16,350 nt of DNA, from assembly GCA_007131945.1 (NCBI GenBank), contig SLPP01000389.1, forward strand, positions 1 to 16,350, given 5' to 3'. The translations under genes and the position numbers were made by a program. Below, piece by piece: positions 1-8,917 of this stretch. This DNA comes from Paracoccaceae bacterium (GTDB taxonomy: Bacteria; Pseudomonadota; Alphaproteobacteria; Rhodobacterales; Rhodobacteraceae). The notes under the pieces were generated by a model, which worked only from the letters and a program-made list of their open reading frames with translations, made no database searches and was not told the origin of the DNA. Position 1 is the first letter of the stretch, and each line of letters begins with the position of its first letter.

Positions 1-211
1 CGGAGTGCTCCCAGTCCGGCGGAGTCGAGGTCGCGAGACGACCACAGCCACACCATGAGCTCGGCAGTTTCGAAACGCTGCGTGGGAGAACGAAAGAGGC
101 ATTTGAGGCCGTGGCCTGTCGGCATGATCGGATCCTCGCAATCAGCGCCATCGAGGCGAGACGTTTTCCGCATGACGGGTTTCTTTCTCGCCATTTTGGC
201 AAGATGATGGC
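1..211. other. Unassigned left-edge segment of lower GC
   Basis: No recognisable gene lies here. GC is about 60% by hand count, clearly below the rest of the window. A minus-strand frame is open from an ATG at 192-194 to the left edge (about 65 codons), but that ATG has no visible Shine-Dalgarno and the codons are less GC-biased at position 3 than in the neighbours. Plus-strand frames are also open, so openness alone is weak evidence. It could be the 5' end of a gene continuing leftward, a decayed mobile-element fragment, or plain intergenic DNA 3' of the thiolase gene. Confidence 0.3.
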
Positions 212-1390
212 TCAGATCCGCTCCACCGCGACCGCCGTGCCCTCGCCGCCGCCGATGCAGATCGCGGCGACGCCGCGTTTCAGTCCCCGCGTCTCCAGCG
301 CGTTCAGCAGGGTCACAATGATCCGCGCCCCCGAGGCGCCGATCGGGTGGCCGAGCGCGCAGGCGCCGCCATTGACGTTCATCCTCTCGCGCGCGATTCC
401 CATCTCGCGCATGAAGGCCATCGGCACCACCGCGAAGGCCTCGTTGACCTCCCAAAGATCCACGTCCTCGACCGACCAGCCAAGCCTTTCCAGGAGCTTC
501 TGCGCCGCCGGCACCGGCGCCGTGGTGAACCAGCCGGGCGCCTGGGCGTGGCTCGCATGGCCGCGGATCACCGCCCGGACCGGCGCGCCCGCCGCCTCGG
601 CGGCGGCGCGCGAGGCGAGCACCAGCGCCGCCGCCCCGTCAGAGATCGACGAGGAATTGGCCGCCGTCACGGTGCCGTCCTTGCGGAAGGCGGGCTTCAG
701 GGTCGGGATCTTCTCGGGCCGCGCGCTCTGCGGCTGTTCGTCAACGGAAACGACGACTTCGCCCTTGCGCCCCCGAACCGTGACCGGCGCGATCTCGTGC
801 TCGAACGCGCCGCCGGCCGTCGCCTCCAGCGCATTCGAGAGCGAGCCCAGCGCGTAGTCGTCCTGCGCCTCGCGGGTGAACTGGAAATGCTGCGCGCAAT
901 CCTCGGCGAAGGTGCCCATCAGCCGGCCCTTGTCATAGGCGTCCTCGAGCCCGTCGAGGAACATGTGATCGACAACCTGCTGGTGCCCGATCCGCGCCCC
1001 GCCGCGCATCTTCGGCAGCAGGTACGGCGCCTCGGTCATGCTCTCCATGCCGCCGGCGACCGCGATTCGCGTGGCCCCCAGCGCGATCTGGTCATGGATC
1101 ACCATCGCCGCCTTCATCCCCGAGCCGCACATCTTGTTCAGCGTCGTCGCCGGCACCTCCTCGCCCAGCCCGGCGATGAACCCCGCCTGCCGCGCCGGCG
1201 CCTGCCCCTGGCCCGCCGGCAGCACGCAGCCCATCACCAGCTCCTCGACCTGCCCTGGCGCCACCGTCGCGCCCGCGAGCGCCGCGGCGATCGCCTGGCC
1301 GCCGAGTTCCGCCGCAGCCACGCCCGAAAACGCCCCCTGGAAGCCGCCCATCGGGGTCCGCGCCGCGCCGATGATCACCACGTCCTGCAT
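212..1390 (-). CDS. Acetyl-CoA C-acetyltransferase (thiolase family)
   Basis: This 392-residue protein is a full-length thiolase, which condenses two acetyl-CoA to acetoacetyl-CoA or cleaves 3-ketoacyl-CoA, in the cytoplasm. The nucleophilic cysteine is Cys88 in NKMCGSGMK. The conserved WEVNEAF motif, the GGACALGHPIGASG motif with His348, and the C-terminal Cys378 in CIGGGEG are all present, so the catalytic set is complete. The start at 1390 is supported by a GGAGGT Shine-Dalgarno at 1397-1402, six bases upstream. No phaB, CoA-transferase or beta-oxidation partner lies beside it, so context does not separate a biosynthetic (PhaA/AtoB-like) from a degradative role. Length and motifs suit the short-chain biosynthetic type (family knowledge). 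It is transcribed divergently from the STAS gene across an 85-bp gap. Confidence 0.93.
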   Translation of the reverse strand: MQDVVIIGAARTPMGGFQGAFSGVAAAELGGQAIAAALAGATVAPGQVEELVMGCVLPAGQGQAPARQAGFIAGLGEEVPATTLNKMCGSGMKAAMVIHDQIALGATRIAVAGGMESMTEAPYLLPKMRGGARIGHQQVVDHMFLDGLEDAYDKGRLMGTFAEDCAQHFQFTREAQDDYALGSLSNALEATAGGAFEHEIAPVTVRGRKGEVVVSVDEQPQSARPEKIPTLKPAFRKDGTVTAANSSSISDGAAALVLASRAAAEAAGAPVRAVIRGHASHAQAPGWFTTAPVPAAQKLLERLGWSVEDVDLWEVNEAFAVVPMAFMREMGIARERMNVNGGACALGHPIGASGARIIVTLLNALETRGLKRGVAAICIGGGEGTAVAVERI

Positions 1391-1475
1391 CCTGCCACCT
1401 CCCGGTCATGAACGAATTGGAAAGGATCGCCCCCTAGGCTTCAGCACGAAAACGGACGGAATGCGAGGGGGAATC

Positions 1476-1811
1476 GTGGACATCTCCGCAACGCTCAATC
1501 CCGCGGGCCTGGTGATCCGGGTCAACGAGACTCGAATCGACGCCGCCGTCGCCATCGAGTTCAAGGAGGCCGTGCGCGCCGCCGCCGAGGCGCCGGGCAA
1601 CCCGGTGATCCTCGACCTCTCGCAGGTCGGTTTCCTCGACAGCAGCGGCCTCGGCGCCGTCGTGGCGGTGATGAAGCTCCTCGGCCCCGAGCGGCCGCTG
1701 CAACTCGCCGGGCTGACGCCGCCGGTGGCCAAGGTCTTCCGCCTGACGCGGATGGACGGGATCTTCACCATCCACGATTCGGTCCCGGGCAGGCTCAAGG
1801 CGGCAGGCTGA
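1476..1811 (+). CDS. STAS-domain anti-sigma factor antagonist (RsbV/SpoIIAA-like)
   Basis: This is a single STAS domain of 111 residues, the usual size for an anti-anti-sigma factor. The signature is DLSQVGFLDSSGLGAVV at about residues 47-63, in which Ser57 aligns with the serine phosphorylated in SpoIIAA. Such proteins bind and sequester a cognate serine kinase/anti-sigma factor when unphosphorylated. I chose the GTG at 1476 because a GAGGGGG Shine-Dalgarno (1465-1471) lies four bases upstream; an in-frame ATG at 1461 would add five residues but has a weaker site. The stop is four bases before the next gene, a RsbW-like ATPase, so the two are almost certainly co-transcribed partners. No sigma factor or PP2C phosphatase is nearby, so the regulated target is unknown. 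Confidence 0.88.
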   Translation: MDISATLNPAGLVIRVNETRIDAAVAIEFKEAVRAAAEAPGNPVILDLSQVGFLDSSGLGAVVAVMKLLGPERPLQLAGLTPPVAKVFRLTRMDGIFTIHDSVPGRLKAAG

Positions 1812-1815
1812 ACCG

Positions 1816-2292
1816 ATGGTCGCACAGGGGTCTGGGGCGATGACCGGCCGCGGACAGGCTGCCGCGACCGAGCCGATCCGGCGACGGTTCATCTCGGGCG
1901 ACATCGCCACGCGCGAAACGCTGATCGAGGTGGCCGAGGCGCTGACCGCGGCGGGCCTGTCCGAGGACGACATCGCCAATGCCGAGCTGATCCTCGCCGA
2001 GGCGCTCAACAACATCGTCGAACACGCCTATGCCGGAACCGAGGGGCCGGTCGAGCTTGAGATCGCCATCGCGCGCGACGGGCTCGACTGCGCGCTGCGC
2101 GACCAGGGCCGCGAGGCGCCGATCGGCTATCCGCCCGACCCGCCCCTGCCAGCGATCGAGCCCCCCCTGGGCCTGCCCGAGGGCGGGTTCGGCTGGCACA
2201 TCATCCGCTGCCTGACCACCGATCTGCGCTACCGGCGCGAGGCCGAGTGGAACGTGCTCAGCTTCCGCGTTCCGTTTTCGGGGCTCGACTGA
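1816..2292 (+). CDS. RsbW-like serine kinase / anti-sigma factor (HATPase_c_2)
   Basis: This 158-residue protein has the compact GHKL ATPase fold of anti-sigma serine kinases. The N box is AEALNNIVEHAY with Glu62, Asn66 and His70. The G1-like box is RDQGREAP (Asp96, Gly98) and the G2-like glycines are GGFGWHIIR at 123-131. By family, it should phosphorylate the STAS partner encoded four bases upstream and, when free, bind a sigma factor or other target. A second in-frame ATG at 1840 follows a GGGG stretch and may be the true start, since the first eight residues look non-conserved. The last 35 bp overlap the 3' end of murQ on the other strand. The partner target is not encoded here. Confidence 0.82.
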   Translation: MVAQGSGAMTGRGQAAATEPIRRRFISGDIATRETLIEVAEALTAAGLSEDDIANAELILAEALNNIVEHAYAGTEGPVELEIAIARDGLDCALRDQGREAPIGYPPDPPLPAIEPPLGLPEGGFGWHIIRCLTTDLRYRREAEWNVLSFRVPFSGLD

Positions 2293-3154
2293 GCGCGCGG
2301 CGCAGCACGTCGTCGTTCTCGGCCAGCGCCCGCATCGCGGCATCGACGGTCAGGCCCAGCGCGATCAGCACCGCGAGCTTGACGCGCCCGCCGGCAGCGT
2401 CGAGCGCCGCCTCGGCGCCCGCCGCGTCGGTGCCGGCGAGATGCATCACCATCCCGCGCGCCCGCGCCTTCAGCTTGGCATTGGCCGGGCGCATGTCGAC
2501 CATCAGCCCGGCATGGACCCGCCCCAGCCGCACCATCGTCTGGGTCGAGAGCAGGTTCAGCGCCACCTTCTGCGCCGTGCCCGCCTTCATCCTTGTCGAG
2601 CCGGCGACGGCCTCGGGTCCGGTGGCGAGGCAGACCGGATGCTCGGCCGCCTGCGACAGGGGACAGACCTCGGTCCCGGCAAGCCCGATGGTCAGCGCGC
2701 CGGCCGCCCGCGCCGCCCGGACCGCCGCCACGGTGAACGGCGTCCGGCCGCTGGCGGCGATGCCGATCACCGCATCCGCCGGGCCGATGCCGGCGGCCGC
2801 AACCTGCGCCTCGGCCGCCGCGGCATCGTCCTCGGCCCCCTCGACCGCCTGGCGCAACGCCCCCTCGCCGCCGGCGATCAGGTAGAGCACGCGCGCCTCG
2901 GGCCAGTCGAAGGTGGGGCCAAGCTCGCTGCCGTCCTGCACCGCCACGCGGATCGAGGTGCCGGCCCCGGCATAGACCAGCCGCCCGCCGCCGGCGAGGC
3001 GCGCGGCCAGCGCCGCGACCGCAGAAGCGATCGCCGGCAGCGCCGGCCCGACCGCGGCGACGGCGGCCAGCTGCGCCTCCCACAGCGCCGACAGCGCGGT
3101 GCGGTCGTCCCAGAGGTCGAGCTCGCGGTAGCGCGGATCGGCGGCTTCGCTCAT
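2258..3154 (-). CDS. murQ: N-acetylmuramic acid 6-phosphate etherase
   Basis: MurQ cleaves the lactyl ether of MurNAc-6-phosphate to give GlcNAc-6-phosphate and D-lactate, a cytoplasmic step of peptidoglycan recycling. The 298-residue product matches the length of E. coli MurQ. A SIS-type sugar-phosphate site is visible: LVYAGAGTSIR (59-69), DGSELGPTF with Glu77, AVEGAEDD with Glu105, GIAASGRTPF, and the family signature GSTRMKAGTAQK. Glu77 and Glu105 sit where the E. coli catalytic glutamates are expected (from memory of the family). I chose the ATG at 3154 because homology begins there and GAGGTT lies just upstream; a longer frame to 3220 runs into the promoter region. It is divergent from the sugar kinase-nagA pair, whose product pathway it feeds. 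Confidence 0.94.
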   Translation of the reverse strand: MSEAADPRYRELDLWDDRTALSALWEAQLAAVAAVGPALPAIASAVAALAARLAGGGRLVYAGAGTSIRVAVQDGSELGPTFDWPEARVLYLIAGGEGALRQAVEGAEDDAAAAEAQVAAAGIGPADAVIGIAASGRTPFTVAAVRAARAAGALTIGLAGTEVCPLSQAAEHPVCLATGPEAVAGSTRMKAGTAQKVALNLLSTQTMVRLGRVHAGLMVDMRPANAKLKARARGMVMHLAGTDAAGAEAALDAAGGRVKLAVLIALGLTVDAAMRALAENDDVLRRALSRAPKTERGS

Positions 3155-3167
3155 GGTCCGGAACCTC

Positions 3168-3195
3168 GGCTGGTTTCGCGCTTCATGGCCCAGCC
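3168..3195 (-). promoter_or_regulatory. Inverted repeat / possible 5' UTR stem-loop of murQ
   Basis: GGCTGG at 3168-3173 and CCAGCC at 3190-3195 form a perfect 6-bp inverted repeat with a 16-base spacer. Read on the murQ strand, the stem would end directly before the GAGGTT ribosome-binding site (3162-3167). It could therefore be a structure limiting murQ translation, or an operator in the divergent region. That it is functional is inference. Confidence 0.3.
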
Positions 3196-3220
3196 AAACC
3201 CGCCCGGCGCGCGCTGTCAA
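3192..3220 (-). promoter_or_regulatory. Possible murQ promoter (consensus -35, poor -10)
   Basis: On the minus strand a perfect TTGACA lies at 3220-3215. At 17-base spacing the -10 position reads TTGGCT, a poor match to TATAAT, so only the -35 is persuasive. It is correctly oriented and placed for murQ. Confidence 0.25.
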
Positions 3221-3273
3221 CGGGCTTCCCGCCCCGCGGCTTGCTTGCTATGGGTGCCGCGAAAGGGGACGGC

Positions 3274-4140
3274 ATGCGCATCTTCCTGGGACTCGACGGG
3301 GGCGGAACCGGCTGCCGGGCGCGGGCGCGGCTGGAAGACGGGCGGATGACGGCCGAGCATCGCGGCGGACCGGCAAACGTGCACACCGACCCCGGCGGCG
3401 CGCTGGCCGCGGTGCGCACGCTGGTCGCCGAGACGCTCGCCGAGGCCCGTGCGCTGGCGGGGGAAGAGGGCGAGGTGCATGCCGTGCTCGGGATCGCCGG
3501 CGCCGTCGAGACCGGCGCCGCGCCGCGCATCACCGCCGCGCTCGACCTGCCGCATGTCACCGTCGTCGGCGATGTCGATCTCGCGCTCTGGGCGGCCTTT
3601 CAGGGCGGCGACGGGATCATCGCCGCGCTCGGCACCGGCTCGGTCTTCGCCCGGCAACTCGGCGGTCGGATGGCGCGGGTCGGCGGCTACGGCTTCGATC
3701 TCGGCGACGAGGCAAGCGGCGCCTGGATCGCGCGCGAGGCGCTGAGCCGGGCGCTGCATGCCCGCGACGGGCTGGGCCCGGCCGGACCGCTGACCGAGGC
3801 GCTCTGGGCGGCGTTCGGCGATCCCGGCGCGATGATGATCTTCGCCCGCGACGCGCGCCCGGCCGATTTCGCCGCCCATGCCCCGGCGGTGATCGACCAC
3901 GCCCGCGCGGGCTGCCCGGTCGCCCTGGCGATCATCGACGCGGCGGCCGACTGGGTCACCCGCGCCGTCGATGGCCTGCAGCCCGAGGGCCGGATCCTGC
4001 CGGTCGCGCTGATGGGCGGGATCGGGCCGGTCATCGCCGCCCGGCTGACCGAGCGCGGCCGCCGCTGGCCGCAGGTGACGCCCCGCGGCACGATGCTCGA
4101 CGGTGCGCTCTGGCGGGCCGGGCGGATGGCCGGCGCATGA
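3274..4140 (+). CDS. BadF/BadG-type amino-sugar kinase (GlcNAc, glucosamine or MurNAc kinase)
   Basis: This 288-residue kinase of the ASKHA fold phosphorylates a sugar at O6 using ATP. The phosphate-1 loop is GLDGGGTGCRAR at residues 6-17. A second acidic motif GDVDLALWAAF, the GTGSVF phosphate-2 loop and the GGYGFDLGDEASGAWIAREA motif typical of BadF-type GlcNAc kinases follow. I chose the ATG at 3274 because AAAGGGGA sits just upstream and homology starts at once; in-frame TTG 3241 and ATG 3250 are alternatives. The stop overlaps the nagA start in ATGA, so the two are translationally coupled, which points to GlcNAc as substrate. Divergent murQ leaves open a MurK-like enzyme also using MurNAc. 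The family is secure; the exact substrate is not. Confidence 0.87.
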   Translation: MRIFLGLDGGGTGCRARARLEDGRMTAEHRGGPANVHTDPGGALAAVRTLVAETLAEARALAGEEGEVHAVLGIAGAVETGAAPRITAALDLPHVTVVGDVDLALWAAFQGGDGIIAALGTGSVFARQLGGRMARVGGYGFDLGDEASGAWIAREALSRALHARDGLGPAGPLTEALWAAFGDPGAMMIFARDARPADFAAHAPAVIDHARAGCPVALAIIDAAADWVTRAVDGLQPEGRILPVALMGGIGPVIAARLTERGRRWPQVTPRGTMLDGALWRAGRMAGA

Positions 4141-5276
4141 TCCGCGCCTTCCGTGCCGGCAAGCTCTTCGACGGAAACCGGCTCCGGCCCGGCGCGGCGC
4201 TGCTGGTCGAGGACGGGCAGGTCGCGGCGGTGGCGCCGCCCGGCGAGGCGCTGCCGGCGGGCGTGGCGGTCGAGGATCTCGGCGCGGGCCTGCTCGCGCC
4301 GGGGCTGATCGATCTGCAGGTCAATGGCGGCGGCGGCGAGATGCTGGGCGCGGCCACCGATGCCGCGCAGATCGCGCGGATCTGCGCGGTGCATGCGCGG
4401 CTGGGCGCGACCGGCATCCTGCCGACGCTGATCACCGACACGCCCGAGGTCACGGCGCGGGTCGTTGCCGCCGGGATCGCCGCGGCGCGCGCGAGCGTGC
4501 CGGGTTTCCTGGGCCTGCACCTCGAAGGGCCGCATCTCGATCCGCGCCGCGCCGGCGCTCATGACCCGGCGCTGATCCGGCCGATGACCGAGGCCGATCT
4601 CGCCGCGCTCGAGGCCGCCGCGCGCGCCCTGCCCGCGCTCTTGGTCACGCTCGCGCCCGAGGCGGCGACGGCCGACCAGATCGCCCGCCTCGCCCTCGCC
4701 GGGGCGGTCGTCAGCCTCGGCCACAGCGACTGCGGGCCGCACGCGGCCGAGGCCGCCTTCGCCGCCGGCGCGCGCGCCGTGACGCATCTCTTCAACGCCA
4801 TGAGCCAGCTTCAGGGCCGCGCGCCGGGGCTCGTCGGCGCCGCGCTCGCCGCGCCGGTCCATGCCGGCATCATCGCCGACGGCGTCCATGTCGCCGATGC
4901 CGCGCTGCGCACGGCGCTCGCCGCCAAGGCGCCCGACCGGCTGTTCCTCGTCTCCGACGCGATGGCGGTGGCGGGGACGGATCTCGCCGGGTTCGACCTT
5001 GGCGGGCGGCGGATCGAACGCGTCGGCGGCCGGCTGACATTGGCCGACGGCACGCTTGCCGGCGCCGACATCACCCTGCCGCTGGCGCTCGCCCATCTGG
5101 TCCGGCTGGGCTGCCCGCCCGTGCGCGCGCTGGCCATGGCGACGCGCATCCCCGCCGGGCTGATCGGCGCCTCCGACCACGGCGTCCTCGGCCCCGGCAG
5201 CCGCGCCGATTTCGTCCATCTTTCCGACGACATGGACCTTCGCGCGGTCTGGCGGGCCGGCACCCGGCTCGCCTGA
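4137..5276 (+). CDS. nagA: N-acetylglucosamine-6-phosphate deacetylase
   Basis: NagA hydrolyses GlcNAc-6-phosphate to glucosamine-6-phosphate and acetate, joining recycled and imported amino sugars to central metabolism or new wall synthesis. The 379-residue protein has the amidohydrolase metal and catalytic set: the DLQVNG motif after the first beta domain, Glu130 in HLEGPHLDP, His196 in SLGHSDC, His217 in THLFNAM, His251 in IADGVHV and the catalytic Asp274 in LVSDAM. The start overlaps the kinase stop by four bases (ATGA, 4137-4140), and a much longer upstream frame is only a shadow over the kinase gene. The kinase immediately before it supplies its substrate, as does MurQ from the divergent gene. 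No nagB deaminase or transporter is in the window. Confidence 0.95.
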   Translation: MIRAFRAGKLFDGNRLRPGAALLVEDGQVAAVAPPGEALPAGVAVEDLGAGLLAPGLIDLQVNGGGGEMLGAATDAAQIARICAVHARLGATGILPTLITDTPEVTARVVAAGIAAARASVPGFLGLHLEGPHLDPRRAGAHDPALIRPMTEADLAALEAAARALPALLVTLAPEAATADQIARLALAGAVVSLGHSDCGPHAAEAAFAAGARAVTHLFNAMSQLQGRAPGLVGAALAAPVHAGIIADGVHVADAALRTALAAKAPDRLFLVSDAMAVAGTDLAGFDLGGRRIERVGGRLTLADGTLAGADITLPLALAHLVRLGCPPVRALAMATRIPAGLIGASDHGVLGPGSRADFVHLSDDMDLRAVWRAGTRLA

Positions 5277-5288
5277 TCAGCGCGGCGA

Positions 5289-5302
5289 GCGAGAAACCTC
5301 GC
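5289..5302 (+). terminator. Weak stem-loop after nagA
   Basis: GCGAG and CTCGC pair around an AAAC loop, starting 12 bases after the nagA stop. The stem is only 5 bp and no T-run follows, so it is at best a Rho-assisted terminator. Confidence 0.22.
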
Positions 5303-5334
5303 GCAGCGTAACCGGTCGCAAACCATAGTCCCGT

Positions 5335-5340
5335 TAAAAT
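5335..5340 (+). promoter_or_regulatory. Possible -10 element upstream of the hybrid kinase
   Basis: TAAAAT matches TATAAT at five of six positions and lies in the 144-bp nagA-kinase gap, in an AT-richer patch. I see no convincing -35 at 16-19 bases upstream, so this is weak. Confidence 0.2.
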
Positions 5341-5368
5341 CGCACCGACCAAGTCGGAGGCATGGGCC

Positions 5369-5420
5369 TTGAGCTGGACGACACGCAACGCGGCGCGCGC
5401 CGATCGGGCGGGGCTCGGCC

Positions 5421-5428
<8 letters not shown>
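5369..5428 (+). CDS. Possible 19-codon leader peptide overlapping the kinase start
   Basis: A TTG at 5369 is preceded by a canonical GGAGG (5356-5360) at an ideal spacing of eight bases. It opens a 19-codon frame ending at TGA 5426-5428, so it overlaps the kinase ATG (5421) by eight bases. The strong ribosome-binding site cannot serve the kinase, since the kinase frame has a stop at 5370-5372 and no start codon until 5421. The peptide has no recognisable motif. If real, it would couple kinase translation to its own; it may equally be chance. An ATG at 5362 lies only one base after GGAGG and is less likely. Confidence 0.25.
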
Positions 5429-8072
<2,644 letters not shown>

Positions 8073-8080
8073 CGCAACCT

Positions 8081-8104
8081 CGCCCAGGCCGACCGGCCCG
8101 GGCG
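8081..8104 (+). terminator. GC-rich stem-loop after the hybrid kinase
   Basis: CGCCC (8081-8085) pairs with GGGCG (8100-8104), and GGCC (8087-8090) with GGCC (8095-8098). One A-C mismatch and a GACC loop complete the hairpin. It starts eight bases after the kinase stop. It lacks a T-run, so termination may be Rho-aided. Confidence 0.38.
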
Positions 8105-8146
8105 ATCACGCCTCGACAGCGGGCGCGGGATGCGGATTATGGGGGC

Positions 8147-8917
8147 ATGTCCGCGACCGATCCCCCCGCCTTTCTCGACCACACGCCGCCCCTCGCCATC
8201 GCCCATCGCGGCGGCGCGCAGGAGGCCGAGGAGAACACGCTGCCCGCCTTCGCCCATGCGGTGTCCCTGGGCTACGCGCATGTCGAGCTTGACGTCCATG
8301 CGACCCGCGACGGCGAGGTCGTCGTGCACCACGACGCGACGCTGGCGCGGATGACCGGCGATCCGCGCCCGGTCGCGGCGCTCGACTGGGCGCAGCTGAG
8401 CCGGCTGCGCACGCATGGCGGCGCCGCGATCCCGCGCCTGGCCGAGGTGTTCGACGCCTTCCCCGACCTCTGCCTCACCATCGAGGCGAAATCCGACGCC
8501 GTCGTCGAGCCGCTGGCCGAGGTGATCCGCCGCACGGCTGCGGTCGATCGGATCTGCGTCGGCGCCTTCCGCGCGGCGCGCACGCGCCGGCTGCGCGAAC
8601 TTCTCGGCGACCGGCTGACCTGGTCGCCCGCCCATGCCGGCGTCGCGCGGCTCTGGCTGCGCGGCTGGGGCCTGCCGCTGCCCCCGGGCGATTTCCGCGT
8701 CGTGCAGGTGCCGCTGACCTTCCGCGGCATCCCGGTCGTCACCCGCCGCTTCCTGCGCGCGGCGCATCGCGCCGGCATCCGCGTGCAGGTCTGGACCGTC
8801 GACGCGCAGAGCGAGATGGAGCGGCTTCTGGACCTCGGCGTCGACGGGATCATGACCGACCGGCCGAGCCTCCTGAAGGAGGTGCTGATCCGTCGCGGTC
8901 AGTGGCCGGGCGCATGA
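8147..8917 (+). CDS. Glycerophosphodiester phosphodiesterase (GDPD family)
   Basis: The 256-residue protein is a TIM-barrel GDPD, which hydrolyses glycerophosphodiesters to glycerol-3-phosphate and an alcohol. It shows the family motifs in order: AHRGG with His20-Arg21, the PENT-like EENTLPAF, the metal-binding ELDVHATRDG (Glu47, Asp49), VVVHHDATL (His61/His62, Asp63), IEAKSD mid-protein and QVWTVD near the C terminus. No signal peptide is visible, so it is probably cytoplasmic. I chose the ATG at 8147, preceded by GGGGG at 8141-8145; the open frame upstream is a shadow over the kinase gene. Its stop overlaps the start of the CoA-transferase gene as ATGA. The shared transcript does not suggest an obvious shared pathway, though both could touch lipid turnover. 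Confidence 0.92.
   Translation: MSATDPPAFLDHTPPLAIAHRGGAQEAEENTLPAFAHAVSLGYAHVELDVHATRDGEVVVHHDATLARMTGDPRPVAALDWAQLSRLRTHGGAAIPRLAEVFDAFPDLCLTIEAKSDAVVEPLAEVIRRTAAVDRICVGAFRAARTRRLRELLGDRLTWSPAHAGVARLWLRGWGLPLPPGDFRVVQVPLTFRGIPVVTRRFLRAAHRAGIRVQVWTVDAQSEMERLLDLGVDGIMTDRPSLLKEVLIRRGQWPGA

Noticed and set aside
1417..1445. Promoter candidates in the thiolase/STAS divergent gap (TTGGAA on plus; CTGAAG-17-TCCAAT on minus)
   Set aside because: The plus-strand candidate has no acceptable -10. The minus-strand pair matches only three and four of six positions. A promoter is expected here but cannot be placed.
3153..4136. N-terminal extension of nagA over the sugar kinase gene
   Set aside because: The translation is Arg/Gly-rich with no similarity to NagA, and the ATGA overlap at 4137 gives a natural start. 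A kinase-deacetylase fusion is not supported.
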